A stretch of DNA of 64,000 bases from Streptomyces platensis. GTDB lineage: Bacteria > Actinomycetota > Actinomycetes > Streptomycetales > Streptomycetaceae. The notes beneath the pieces are model-generated. The model had not been told where the DNA came from and ran no database searches. It saw nothing but the letters and a program-made list of their open reading frames with translations. Position 1 is the first letter of the stretch; every line of letters begins with the position of its first letter. Position numbers and translations under genes: made by a program. The stretch is taken from contig NZ_CP023691.1 in NCBI RefSeq assembly GCF_008704855.1, positions 2,666,001 to 2,730,000 on the forward strand. Reading direction: 5' to 3'. Positions 56,458-64,000 of the stretch are shown here, in pieces.

Positions 56458-57375
56458 ATGGCGGTTGGCGCTGCTCGGGGTACGGAAGAGGAGTTCACGT
56501 CGGCGGGGGCGGCACGGGTGATGGCTGCTGCGTGCCGGGCCGCGGGGCTCGATAGCAGAGGGGCGGAGTTGATCCGCTTCGGGGAGAACGGACTGTTTCG
56601 GCTGGCGTCGGTGCCGGTGATCGTGCGCGTGGCCCGTGGGGAAGAGTGGATGCCCAAGGCCCGTACGGAGGTGGCCGTTTCACAGTGGCTCCAGGGTGAA
56701 GGGTTCCCTGCCGCTCAGATCGTCGAGGATCTGGAGCAGCCGTTCCTAATAGACGGCCATCCTGTGACCTTCTGGCACCTGATCGTTGAGGGCGACCGGA
56801 AGGCTACGTATGGGGAGTTGGGCGGCATCCTGCGCGACCTTCACGCTCTGCCTGTCCCGGAAGGTCTTGAGCTGCCGTCGTTCGATCCCTTCGACAAGCA
56901 GGAGCTACGCCTAGACCGTGCCGTGATCCCCCACGATGACAAGCTCTTCCTGCGGAAGCGGTGGCGGGAGCTACGGGACAAGTTCTACGATCTGAGGTTC
57001 GAGACACCCAAGGGGCCCGTTCACGGTGACGCCCACGTGCAGAACCTTATGGTGGACGATCAAGGGCAAGTGCTCCTGATCGACTTCGAAGCCTTCTGCT
57101 TCGATCACCCGGAGTGGGATCTGATGGTCACGGCCGTGGAACACCACAGCCTCGGGTGGCAGACCGAGGGGCAGTACGCCGACTTCGTGGCCGCGTACGG
57201 GCGGGACCTCTACGACTGGCACGGGTACGAGACGCTGCGCGGCCTCCAAGAGTTCGGCATGACGACGTGGCTCATGCAGAACGTGCAGGAGGACGAAGCG
57301 ACCGCTGACGAGTACCTGCGGCGCATTGCAGGCCTGCGCAATGACGACGGACCGCGGGATTGGCGCCCCCGGTAG
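56458..57375 (+). CDS. Aminoglycoside phosphotransferase (APH)-family kinase-like protein
   Basis: The 305-aa protein has the APH/choline-kinase fold. A glycine-rich N-lobe (ENGLFRLASVPVIVRVARG) leads to the catalytic loop HGDAHVQNLMVDD (about 194-206) and the metal motif LIDFEAFCFDHPEWDL. Members of this group near XRE regulators in streptomycetes are common and need not confer antibiotic resistance. The substrate is unknown. It stands alone after the STAND gene with a 137-bp gap. Confidence 0.78.
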   Translation: MAVGAARGTEEEFTSAGAARVMAAACRAAGLDSRGAELIRFGENGLFRLASVPVIVRVARGEEWMPKARTEVAVSQWLQGEGFPAAQIVEDLEQPFLIDGHPVTFWHLIVEGDRKATYGELGGILRDLHALPVPEGLELPSFDPFDKQELRLDRAVIPHDDKLFLRKRWRELRDKFYDLRFETPKGPVHGDAHVQNLMVDDQGQVLLIDFEAFCFDHPEWDLMVTAVEHHSLGWQTEGQYADFVAAYGRDLYDWHGYETLRGLQEFGMTTWLMQNVQEDEATADEYLRRIAGLRNDDGPRDWRPR

Positions 57376-57600
57376 CTGTGGGGGCGCGTTCGATATGTCG
57401 AGTGTTTGGTCCGCCGGGGTACTGCGCCTGGTCAGCAAGCATCCGCGGATGCTACGGCCCGGAGTGCCGTAGGTGACAAGGGACAGCTCACGCCGGAACC
57501 GACAGTTGCAGCGCGCAATCCCGAACGCCGGAACCAGCAGGACCATCGCCGATGGCGCGGCGGCCAGGGCGGTCGCGCCATCGGCGGCAGCGTCCTCCGC

Positions 57601-57804
57601 TCACTCCCGGTCGCTATCTCCGTCGCCCTGCCAGGCCCTCTTCGCCCGTCTGTAGGACTGAAAAACTTCTGGCAATTGATCAAGGACGCCCTTGACTGAA
57701 AAGAGGACAACCGAGATCACGCTTGCGCCGGCGAGGAGCCAGAGAACGATAACTTCGTCCACCGGTTCGTAGACCTTTCCATTACAGATGGTCGAACCGG
57801 CCAA
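57601..57804 (-). CDS. Possible small single-helix membrane protein
   Basis: A 67-codon frame has one strong membrane helix (VIVLWLLAGASVISVVLFSV) and a charged C-terminus (SYRRAKRAWQGDGDSDRE). The start would be TTG 57804, or GTG further in, neither with a good ribosome site. No family recognised. Confidence 0.35.
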   Translation of the reverse strand: MAGSTICNGKVYEPVDEVIVLWLLAGASVISVVLFSVKGVLDQLPEVFQSYRRAKRAWQGDGDSDRE

Positions 57805-58245
57805 GACAGCAGGATCAGTTCGACCACAAACTACGTGGACAGAACTGAATTCCTGCCGACATCAAAAACTCAGACCGAGGAAGCCCCTCGGAGGCTGGAT
57901 CAGGGCACTACACGCGGGTAAGGTCCCGCAGCGTTTGAAACCACTCCCCCGCCCACCCATGTCGGAGGCCCGAGCGAGTTTGTGGAATCCTTCCTGGCAC
58001 CCCAACATTCATCGGGCCGCCCAGGGCGCGGACAGACCGCTTCCCGCAGTCTGAGATTGACAAGAAGGTATCACAACTCGCCATGCTCGCAGTGGAGTTG
58101 ATTTGCCCTGCATCTACTCTGATCTCCGTGCCGCGCGCGGCCGGCCAGCATCTACACACCAAACGTCCCATCAACTGGGCCAGCCCAGCTGGGCGCTCAG
58201 GTAGACGGTTCTTCTCACCGTCGGCAAACTTCTGTCGGACATGCC
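57805..58245. other. Gene-free region on the element
   Basis: I see no gene here. GCCCAGC/GCTGGGC (about 58181-58196) is a short hairpin. The right part abuts the transposase remnant. Confidence 0.4.
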
Positions 58246-58425
58246 CTAGACGAGTAGTTCCGATGCGATCAGTGAGCGGGTGACTGCTGCACCGGTCAGA
58301 TTGTTGTGCCAGATGGCAGCGGCCATCGCGAGCTCTCGAGTCATGCGCTTGAGCAGCGGCAGCGCGGCCTTCAACCGCTTGTGGCATCCGGGCCGTTGGG
58401 GCAGGTACGGGAACAGCTCGGACAT
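58246..58425 (-). pseudogene. IS transposase remnant
   Basis: The 59-codon frame reads MSELFPYLPQRPGCHKRLKA, then ALPLLKRMTRELA, matching an internal block of IS982/IS4-type transposases (LFPYLP-x-QPGYNKRLR...LPLIKR). It lacks both the N-terminal part and the DDE catalytic region and diverges after RELA. No inverted repeats were found around it. Confidence 0.7.
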
Positions 58426-58434
58426 ACTTCTCGT

Positions 58435-59805
58435 CTAGTCATCGTCCAGGCGGGCAAGGGCGTCGCACACCTGGTCATTGAAAGCAGCCACCGAGGGGTT
58501 CGCCGTGTGGACGCTGACCTCCTGCTGGAAATCGGTGACGTAGCGCTGGAAGCGGGACGACTGGAGCGTGTCCCCGCTGTCGACCGCGAGGCTTGCGGTC
58601 TCCACGGCGGCTTCCAGCTCGCCGTTCAGCAGCTGGCTTTGGGCGAGGACCATCCGGCAGAACCCGAGGGTGCGGGCGTACTTCGGATCGGTGTCGTCGA
58701 CCGCGCGTTGTGCGGCCTCGATTGACTCGCGGCGCATCTTCAGGTCGCGGAAGCAGTGGCAGAGTTCGCCCATGAGTTCTGCCGAGTCGAAGTAGCCGAG
58801 CCATTCCGGGTCTTCGCCTGTGTCGGCTCGCTCGAAGTGGCATTCTGCCTCGTTCATGGCTCGGCCGGCGCCGATGGTGTCGCCCGTGTTCGCGTAGGCG
58901 CGGGCCTCCATCGCTGAGTAGTTCGCCATCGCGCGTGGGGTGGCTCGGCCCTTGGCTCCCTCGACGGCGGCGCGGGCGAGTTGAATCGCCTGGGCGTGGT
59001 TGCCGAGGTAGTTCGCCTGATGGCTCAGGTTGCCGAGAATGCGGGCTCCGAACATGCGGTCGTCGATGACCTGGGACAGGCGTAACGTCGCGGTCAGGTA
59101 GCGGTGCGCGAGGACGTGGTTCCCGGAGTCATACGCGGTCCATCCGAGCAACTGTGAGATCTCGGAAGCGGCGCCGAACAACGCTGCGCCGACGCGTTCG
59201 CTGTAGCTGGCACTGAGCAGCGGCAGGACCTCATGACGGAAGTAATGGCGTAGGGCCTTGTGGCCGTGACCACCACCGAATTTGAAGTCGAGTTGCATGA
59301 ACATCTCGGCGGCCGCCCTGATCGCCTTGACGTCGCGCATGCCGACGCGTGGGGAGGCGGGCCGGTCGGCCTCGATACCGTCGGGGCGCGCCACGATCCA
59401 TGACAGGACTGCGGAGCTGAGGCCGGCTTCGGGAATGATCAGCGGGCTGATCGACGGGGCTTCGGCCCGTTCCTCGGCGAGCCCGTCCAGCATCGATAGG
59501 ACGTCGGGCACGGTGCGTGGGTATTCAGCCGGCGGTGGAGCTGCGGGCTTCGACTGATCGAAGAATCCAAGATCGCCGGGCGTGATTCGCCGTTTGAGCT
59601 TGGCGCTGAGTACGTCCGCCATGATCGCGGCCGTGCTCGGCTGGATCCCCGCGCCGTCCCGCCACCGCTGTACGGAGACGTGTGTCGTCCCCAGGCTGGC
59701 GTCGCGCTGCTCGGCGGCGTCCTTCATACGTCTTGCGAGGCCTTTGTTCGAGACCTTCGCCTCGTCCATGGCTGCGATCAATTGCGCGTTCGGCTCTCGG
59801 TTCAT
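58435..59805 (-). CDS. Helix-turn-helix regulator with TPR-like domain
   Basis: The 456-aa protein has an N-terminal XRE-like HTH (LIAAMDEAKVSNKGLARRMK, then TTHVSVQRWRDG, about residues 9-50) and a helical C-terminal region from about 180 with TPR-like pairs (ARILGNLSHQANYLGNHAQA, MANYSAMEARAYANTGDT). This layout is widespread in streptomycetes among developmental and silent-cluster regulators. It is divergent from the HATPase gene at 60005, and two palindromes lie in the shared region. Target unknown. Confidence 0.82.
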   Translation of the reverse strand: MNREPNAQLIAAMDEAKVSNKGLARRMKDAAEQRDASLGTTHVSVQRWRDGAGIQPSTAAIMADVLSAKLKRRITPGDLGFFDQSKPAAPPPAEYPRTVPDVLSMLDGLAEERAEAPSISPLIIPEAGLSSAVLSWIVARPDGIEADRPASPRVGMRDVKAIRAAAEMFMQLDFKFGGGHGHKALRHYFRHEVLPLLSASYSERVGAALFGAASEISQLLGWTAYDSGNHVLAHRYLTATLRLSQVIDDRMFGARILGNLSHQANYLGNHAQAIQLARAAVEGAKGRATPRAMANYSAMEARAYANTGDTIGAGRAMNEAECHFERADTGEDPEWLGYFDSAELMGELCHCFRDLKMRRESIEAAQRAVDDTDPKYARTLGFCRMVLAQSQLLNGELEAAVETASLAVDSGDTLQSSRFQRYVTDFQQEVSVHTANPSVAAFNDQVCDALARLDDD

Positions 59806-59865
59806 GCTCCCCTGCCAACCCGAGAATGACGGCGAGTATTCATCGTGGCACAGGTCACTGACATA

Positions 59866-59914
59866 GGGGGTTCATCTGTGAACCCCCTTCGTACCCAGTG
59901 GTGTTCACGTGAAC
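59866..59914. promoter_or_regulatory. Two palindromes between regulator and HATPase genes
   Basis: GGGGGTTCA-TCTG-TGAACCCCC (59866-59887, perfect 9-bp arms) and GTTCACGTGAAC (59903-59914, perfect) share the half-site GTTCA; another GGTGAAC half lies at 59920. Probable operators for the divergent regulator. Confidence 0.7.
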
Positions 59915-60004
59915 CCCCTGGTGAACGCTCCCGCCTCTGACTGGCCTGCCCTTGACTGTTCTCACGGCAGCGAGGTCGCGCTGTCGGTAACCGGAGGGAA
60001 TGCG

Positions 60005-60553
60005 ATGAGCGTTCGGAGGATGGATCGCTCGGCCTTGAGACCGCGGGCCATAGCTCTTCCATATGGCGCCACGCAGTTGGAGCAGTTCCGGGCGCTGACC
60101 CTGTTCACGGAGTCATCGGACACGGTGCAAGCGGCGCGGAAGTTGGTCCGCTCAGCCCTCGAAGACTGGGCCTTGGGTGCTCTCGTCGACGATGTTGTGC
60201 TCTGCGCGTCCGAGCTTGTGGGCAACGCGGTCCATCACGCTATTCCTGACGACCGCCTGGCCGTGCCGACTGCTGCTCGCCGTATCGATGTCACTCTCAC
60301 GAAGTGGCCCAAGTGGCTTTTCCTCGGGGTGACCGATGAGGACTCGTCCCCGCCGCAGTTCTCGCTGGGGAAGGCATCCTCTCCTGAGCTGGTGGACGAT
60401 CCGCCCGAGCCGGCGCTATTGGACTCCGGGCGGGGCCTGAGGATCGTGCAGGTGTTGGCGGACAGCCTGTGGTGGTCGCCGGAAGAGGTGGGCGGAAAAA
60501 CCGTGTTCTGCCGCTTCGACCTCGTAGGCCGCGCCTCCGACGGCCGGACGTAG
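60005..60553 (+). CDS. HATPase_c_2 anti-sigma-like ATP-binding protein
   Basis: The 182-aa protein is an RsbW/SpoIIAB-like GHKL ATPase. It has N-box LVGNAVHHA (about residue 70), a D-box GVTDED and the G-box DSGRGLRIVQVLADSLWW, ending KTVFCRF. These single-domain proteins are abundant in streptomycetes and often pair with XRE regulators. GGAGGG precedes ATG 60005; a GTG at 59909 is less likely because it would lie in the operator. Confidence 0.85.
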   Translation: MSVRRMDRSALRPRAIALPYGATQLEQFRALTLFTESSDTVQAARKLVRSALEDWALGALVDDVVLCASELVGNAVHHAIPDDRLAVPTAARRIDVTLTKWPKWLFLGVTDEDSSPPQFSLGKASSPELVDDPPEPALLDSGRGLRIVQVLADSLWWSPEEVGGKTVFCRFDLVGRASDGRT

Positions 60554-60765
60554 AGAAACGTGGTCCGCTGCCGGCGGCGAGACTCCCTTCTGCGATCGGG
60601 GAGGCCGCGGCGGGCCCACTGCCAGACATGGAGCGACCACCGTGTCTGGCCGGGCGCGGCCCTTTGGCTCACGCTCCCTTGAAGGCTGAGGGGCCGCGTC
60701 CACATCCACGAAGCAAAGAGGCCTGCCGATCTGGCACGGCACTCCATGAAGGGTGATGGGTGGCA

Positions 60766-60969
60766 ATGGCACGGGTTTTGGCGGCGCGCGTGCGTCGCGG
60801 CGACGTGGTGAGTCTGTGTGGCGAACTCCGAGAGGTGAAAGCAGTGCGTTCCGATCAGCGCGGGGCGGGCCAGCCGGCCTTGACTCTGGTCTTCAAGTCG
60901 GGGCGACCACTGCGCGTGAATGCCTCGGATGAGCTGGCGGTCTGGCGCGGTGATCGGGAGCTCCGGTGA
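60766..60969 (+). CDS. Small hypothetical protein
   Basis: The 67-aa basic protein (MARVLAARVRRGDVVSLCGE) has an alternating pattern suggesting a small beta barrel. A GTG at 60760 is an alternative start. It overlaps the next gene by GTGA. Function unknown. Confidence 0.55.
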   Translation: MARVLAARVRRGDVVSLCGELREVKAVRSDQRGAGQPALTLVFKSGRPLRVNASDELAVWRGDRELR

Positions 60970-61205
60970 CGGCGGCGCGGTCGGTATGGCGGTTCGCGGA
61001 CTGGGCGCTGACGGTCGACACCTCGGGGAGCGGACCGATCTACGTGCAGGAGTGCATGTCCTGCGGTGACGACTCGGGTGCGTCGGAGGAAGCCGAGGGA
61101 CCGGACGTGTGGTGCCTGCGCCACACGGGCCGTACCGGACACACCGGGTTCCGGTGCGTGGTGACGACGTTCTTCCGAGCCTCGCTCGTAGAGGGGCCTC
61201 GCTGA
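60966..61205 (+). CDS. DUF7848-like small protein with possible metal site
   Basis: The 79-aa protein starts with a strand-rich segment (RFADWALTVD), then YVQECMSCGD, VWCLRHTGRTGHTGFRC, giving several Cys and His that could bind a metal. The pattern is that of a small family frequent in streptomycete accessory regions. It is coupled to the preceding gene by a GTGA overlap. Confidence 0.65.
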   Translation: MTAARSVWRFADWALTVDTSGSGPIYVQECMSCGDDSGASEEAEGPDVWCLRHTGRTGHTGFRCVVTTFFRASLVEGPR

Positions 61206-61234
61206 CACTCGCGCAAAACAACCGAATACCGAGA

Positions 61235-61325
61235 CCGGGCCACCCCGTCAGCCGTGGAAAGCGAAGGGTGGCCCGGCAGGGGGCACGGCGGCCCCCGGTG
61301 CCTGATGGTACCGGGGCCGCCGTGC
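61235..61325. terminator. Two consecutive strong hairpins
   Basis: CCGGGCCACCC pairs with 61266-61276, and GCACGGCGGCCCC pairs with the arm ending at 61325. They lie just after the DUF7848-like gene. Confidence 0.75.
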
Positions 61326-61355
61326 TGCCTTTATGCCCCGGTCAAAAAGAAGTTG

Positions 61356-61691
61356 ATGAAGCGTTACTGGACGGGGACGGAGGCGGCGCACGTGATGCGC
61401 GATGACGGAGATGGGCTGATGGGTGGCCTCAACGACGTGGGGCCTGACGCCTGGGTGTGGAGCGCCGATGTCGACTACCTGTCCGGCTGGCGGCAGGCCG
61501 GGGCGGCGGCGGACAAGCTGAATGGCGCGCTGCGGGCTGCGGGCCTTGATTCTTCGAATGTCCGGGCGGTGCCCAACGTCGATGCCGAAGGTCGGGGTGT
61601 CGTGCGACTCACGGCAGCCTTGCCCGCCGCAGATGAGCTGGCAGACCTGCTGAGGCAGTGCAGCACGAATTCTCGACGGTGGGGCGTGTGA
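61356..61691 (+). CDS. Hypothetical protein
   Basis: The 111-aa acidic frame (MKRYWTGTEAAHVMRDDGDG) contains AGAAADKLNGALRAAGLD and PNVDAEGRGVVRLTAALPA and may be a small alpha/beta domain. The ribosome site (AAGAAG) is weak. Unrecognised. Confidence 0.5.
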   Translation: MKRYWTGTEAAHVMRDDGDGLMGGLNDVGPDAWVWSADVDYLSGWRQAGAAADKLNGALRAAGLDSSNVRAVPNVDAEGRGVVRLTAALPAADELADLLRQCSTNSRRWGV

Positions 61692-62200
61692 TGAAGCCAC
61701 CGTTGCCGCACTGCACCTTGCTACCCAAAGCCCGCGGCCGAACGCGTCACCACGACGGGGCCGCGCTGAGCGGAGCGCCCACGACGGGCTCAGCCACAGC
61801 GCGGCAGCTGCCCGCTCCCCCTCGGCCACAGCCGGGCCGTTCGCTCTCCTCACGCGCCTGCATCTGTGACGGCGGGAGTGCGGCGCCCAGCTTCCACGGC
61901 CGTTGCAGTCCGAACTCCGGGCCCACGCCCCCCACCTCTCCCGCCTTAGCCAGCCTCCTCGACGCGCGCAACGATGAGAGCGGAGCCCGGCGGAGCACCC
62001 GCCATGTAAGCCGCTCGGCGATTCCGCCGTGCCCGAGGTGGAGCGGACGCCTTCGGACGTCCAGGGGCGTACTGGTGTGGGCGGTAGGGCGTCCGGCGGG
62101 ACCGGCCGCCAGGCCGCAGCCCGCCGCGGCACCCCGGCCGCCGGCGCGCCAGGGGCGCGCCCTTGAGGAAGTAAAGAAGGTTTCGACCGATCGTCAGCCG
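61692..62200. other. Gene-free region upstream of GntR gene end
   Basis: I see no convincing gene. The stretch is GC-rich and its open frames have poor composition and no ribosome sites. Confidence 0.4.
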
Positions 62201-62983
62201 TCAGGCCGTGGCGGTGCGCGCGGGGCCGGCCTTGTCGGCGGTGATCCGATAGCCGAGTTGGGCGCGGTCGGCGCCGATGCGCAACTCTTCGAGGAGGAGG
62301 GCCTGGTCGTCGAGGCCGTGCGCGGTGCGGGTGGTGTGCAGGACCGGGGTGGCGTCGGGAATATTCAAGGCGGACCGCTCGTCGGGGAGGGGCATGCGGG
62401 CGCGCACGGTCTCGTGCCACCACAGCTTGTGGCCAGCCTTGGAGAGCATTGCGTAGATCGCCGCCGGCTCGGCGTCGGGGCTGTCGGCGAGGCCCGGCAC
62501 CTGTTCAGCGGTGGCGAACGGGATCAAGGTGCGGTGCAAGGCTCGGGCCCCGGTTGCCTGGTCGATGAGGGCACGGTCACAACCAAACAGCTCCTCCATC
62601 TCCCCCAGTTGGAGAAGCGGGCCGGTGATCGCGGTGGTCTGCGTGCGGTAGACGCTCGGGCCATCGACGATCTTCCAGGCCTCACCGTCGGCGGTGGTGA
62701 ACCGGCCTGCCCCGCTGCGGCTGACTCGACGCTCGACGGTGAGCATCGGCAGACCGGACGAACGGACGAAACTGCCCTTGCCGTGCTTGACCTCGATCAA
62801 CCCCTCGGCCCGGAGTGCCGCAACCGCGTTGCGCACGGTGGGGCGGGAGACCTTGTAGCACTCAATGAGCTGGGCTTCCGAGGGGAGCGGCGCCCCGGGC
62901 TGGAACTCTCCGGACAAGATCGCTTCGCGGATGGCGGCGGCGACCTGCTGATAGAGCGCTCCCGGGCGCTGAATCTCTGCCAT
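62201..62983 (-). CDS. GntR/HutC-family repressor (KorSA-like)
   Basis: The 260-aa regulator has an N-terminal winged helix (YQQVAAAIREAILSGEFQPG, then LPSEAQLIECYKVSRPTVRNAVAAL) and a C-terminal UTRA domain (VRARMPLPDERSALNIPDAT, RTAHGLDDQALLLEELRIG). Repressors of this type (KorSA in pSAM2) control transfer in actinomycete integrative elements. It is divergent from the SCO3933-type and transfer genes, with repeats in between. Confidence 0.85.
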   Translation of the reverse strand: MAEIQRPGALYQQVAAAIREAILSGEFQPGAPLPSEAQLIECYKVSRPTVRNAVAALRAEGLIEVKHGKGSFVRSSGLPMLTVERRVSRSGAGRFTTADGEAWKIVDGPSVYRTQTTAITGPLLQLGEMEELFGCDRALIDQATGARALHRTLIPFATAEQVPGLADSPDAEPAAIYAMLSKAGHKLWWHETVRARMPLPDERSALNIPDATPVLHTTRTAHGLDDQALLLEELRIGADRAQLGYRITADKAGPARTATA

Positions 62984-63023
62984 TGCGGGGCCTTCGTCTC
63001 GGTCGGATAGGCGAGGGTGCGCA

Positions 63024-63120
63024 TGACGTCAGTCGACGCACATCACTCGTCAGCATAAGTACTTGCGCGCGGCGCGTACAGAGGTCCATAGTCATAACTC
63101 GTAATGACAAGTGACGTCAG
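63024..63120. promoter_or_regulatory. Divergent promoter with repeats between GntR and transfer genes
   Basis: TGACGTCAG occurs at 63024-63032 and 63112-63120. Between them lies a near-palindrome GTCATAACTCGTAATGAC (63091-63108). These are candidate operators of the GntR protein. Confidence 0.55.
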
Positions 63121-63161
63121 CATCTGAGTTGACGCCTCAGCGGCCAAGGAGGCCAAAGAAC

Positions 63162-63518
63162 ATGCAGTCCATCCCTGTGGACACCACCCGGCTCGGCGTA
63201 CTTCGTTGCGCCGTCGCGCCGGAACCGAAGATCGCGGACTTCGAGAGCAAGGAGGTGAAGAAGGACCGTGACGGCAACACCATCTACACCGTCGGCGTCA
63301 CGGTCCGGCAGGAAGGCCGACGGGTCTCGGTGATCGAGATCTCGGTCACGGGAGAGCCGAAGGGCGTTGAAGAGGGGCACGAGGTCAAGGTCACCGGCCT
63401 TGACGCCTTCGCGTGGGCGATGGGAGACCGGCACGGGATCAGCTTTCGCGCCGCCGCCATCACGCCCGTGCCTACCGTTCCGGCCGGCGCCGCTCAGCGC
63501 AAGGCGGGTGATGCGTGA
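63162..63518 (+). CDS. SCO3933-type regulatory protein
   Basis: The 118-aa protein begins MQSIPVDTTRLGVLRCAVAP, the signature of the small protein encoded before the transfer gene in SLP1-type elements. It looks like a single-stranded-DNA-binding-like beta fold (YTVGVTVRQEGRRVSVIEIS). AAGGAGG precedes the ATG. Its stop overlaps the next ATG (TGATG). Confidence 0.82.
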   Translation: MQSIPVDTTRLGVLRCAVAPEPKIADFESKEVKKDRDGNTIYTVGVTVRQEGRRVSVIEISVTGEPKGVEEGHEVKVTGLDAFAWAMGDRHGISFRAAAITPVPTVPAGAAQRKAGDA

Positions 63519-64000
63519 TGGGGCCGAACACACTCGCCTTACTCCTGGCGGTGCTGGCCTGGGTTCTGGTCGCAGGCAACTACATGCGGGAGCGGCATCC
63601 GGTCAGCTTCTGGTACCTCACCGGCTACCCGGTAGCCGTCGTCCGGGTCATGGGGAGTTGGCGGAAGGTCGCACTGATCAACGACCTGACCGTCTCCCGC
63701 CGGCCGGCGCGCGGACTCGTCGGAGACCTGGTCGTCAAGGGGCAGGCCCTGCGGCCCGTCACTCCGCGGATCTCCTTCCCTCGGGCGACGCGTACGGGGT
63801 TGAGCGTGGAGGTACGGCTTCACCCGGGGCAGACACCGGCGCCGTTCATCGCGGCGGCTGACGCTCTGGCGCACGCCTGGCGCATGCACGCCGTACGCGT
63901 CTCCTCGCCGGAGCGCGGCATCGTCCGCCTCGTCGCCACTGCCAGCGACCCCCTGGAGCGCCCCGGCGTCGCCTCTGCTCCGGCCGCCCTCCTTTCGGCA
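63518..64000 (+). CDS. N-terminal part of a TraB/FtsK-like transfer protein
   Basis: The frame runs off the right edge. It starts MGPNTLALLLAVLAWVLVAG (one membrane helix), then FWYLTGYPVAVVRVMGSWR (a second), and a soluble domain with RATRTGLSVEVRLHPGQTPA and AADALAHAWRMHAVRV. This matches the N-terminus of TraSA/TraB DNA translocases that move double-stranded DNA in Streptomyces mating. The ATPase domain is outside the window. Confidence 0.75.
   Translation, partial: MGPNTLALLLAVLAWVLVAGNYMRERHPVSFWYLTGYPVAVVRVMGSWRKVALINDLTVSRRPARGLVGDLVVKGQALRPVTPRISFPRATRTGLSVEVRLHPGQTPAPFIAAADALAHAWRMHAVRVSSPERGIVRLVATASDPLERPGVASAPAALLSA

Larger units (their letters stand above)
52613..64000. mobile_element. 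Left part of an integrative element (AICE-like)
   Basis: From the broken monooxygenase-fold gene to the right edge the gene content is accessory: a low-GC STAND NTPase pair, a kinase-like gene, an IS remnant, XRE and GntR regulators, an SCO3933-type regulator and a TraB/FtsK-like transfer gene, as in SLP1/pSAM2-type elements. The left boundary is inferred from the partial gene duplication at 52613-53141. No integrase, replication gene or right end is seen within the window. Confidence 0.55.

Noticed and set aside
57406..57699. 97-codon plus-strand frame
   Set aside because: Low-complexity, no ribosome site, overlaps a slightly better minus-strand membrane frame.
61658..63010. 450-codon plus-strand frame over the GntR gene
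   Set aside because: Antisense of a clear GntR regulator; its front part lacks coding character.

Overview
The window is high-GC actinobacterial DNA, almost certainly from a Streptomyces chromosome. Supporting signs are third-position GC bias in nearly all genes, frequent GTG starts, 4-nt start/stop overlaps, and families typical of the genus (SCO2322-type, DUF6230/DUF6114, DUF5336-like, CU044_5270, mycothiol-enzyme relatives, SCO3933-type). No rRNA, tRNA or CRISPR array was seen.

Layout. 1-8.8 kb is core: an RNB-family exoribonuclease, YaaA, KDPG-type aldolase, a minus-strand run encoding a Nif3 protein, a zinc-ribbon coiled-coil protein (start codon CTG) and an RNase H/phosphatase fusion, then two unknown plus-strand genes. 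8.8-11.8 kb is a minus-strand operon of MaoC hydratase, zinc alcohol dehydrogenase and SDR dehydrogenase. 12.3-16.2 kb holds an ABC exporter coupled to a DesK/DesR-like two-component pair, followed by an MFS efflux pump. 18-21.5 kb is a two-gene operon: a fused two-domain acyl-CoA dehydrogenase and an Ltp1-type thiolase. 22-25.9 kb has a methyltransferase, a cell-wall amidase, a four-helix membrane protein and a LLM oxidoreductase. 25.9-29.9 kb is a minus-strand glycosyltransferase, methyltransferase and alpha/alpha-toroid cluster ending in a truncated mycothiol-type gene. 30-33.8 kb has a KstR-like TetR regulator, ferredoxin, aldehyde dehydrogenase and a metallo-beta-lactamase-fold hydrolase. 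34.2-40.3 kb is a cobalamin riboswitch followed by a five-gene operon: two membrane-anchored secreted proteins and a complete ECF transporter (T, fused A-A', S). 40.4-44.2 kb has a truncated lipase, a FadA5-like thiolase and a CYP125-like P450. 44.6-52.4 kb has secreted/membrane proteins, a lone cytochrome oxidase subunit I, a sigma factor with its partner, and an MHS-family symporter. From about 52.6 kb to the right edge lies an integrative element. It starts with a broken and a complete copy of one monooxygenase-fold gene and contains a lower-GC STAND NTPase pair, a kinase-like gene, an IS remnant, regulators, and a GntR/SCO3933/Tra transfer module cut by the window end.

How the parts work together. 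The most coherent story is a dispersed sterol side-chain catabolic regulon. A KstR-like repressor sits among matches to the KstR box (TNNAACNNGTTNNA), and these lie before the hydratase operon, the acyl-CoA dehydrogenase operon, kstR itself, the aldehyde dehydrogenase/hydrolase pair and the thiolase/P450 pair. The products give a plausible route of terminal hydroxylation (CYP125 plus ferredoxin), alcohol and aldehyde oxidation, then beta-oxidation (FadE34-, Hsd4B-, Hsd4A- and FadA5-like enzymes plus Ltp1). No ring-degradation genes are visible here. A second palindrome, TCTGAC-N5-GTCAGA, sits beside three KstR boxes and upstream of the LLM oxidoreductase.

The second system is the B12-riboswitch operon. 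Its first two products look like the alpha and beta domains of intrinsic factor/transcobalamin split over two anchored surface proteins, next to an ECF importer. The third is the STAND pair on the integrative element: a two-helix membrane protein and an NB-ARC/TPR ATPase that share a short beta-repeat motif, a plausible uncharacterised conflict system. Functional names come from sequence recognition without database searches.
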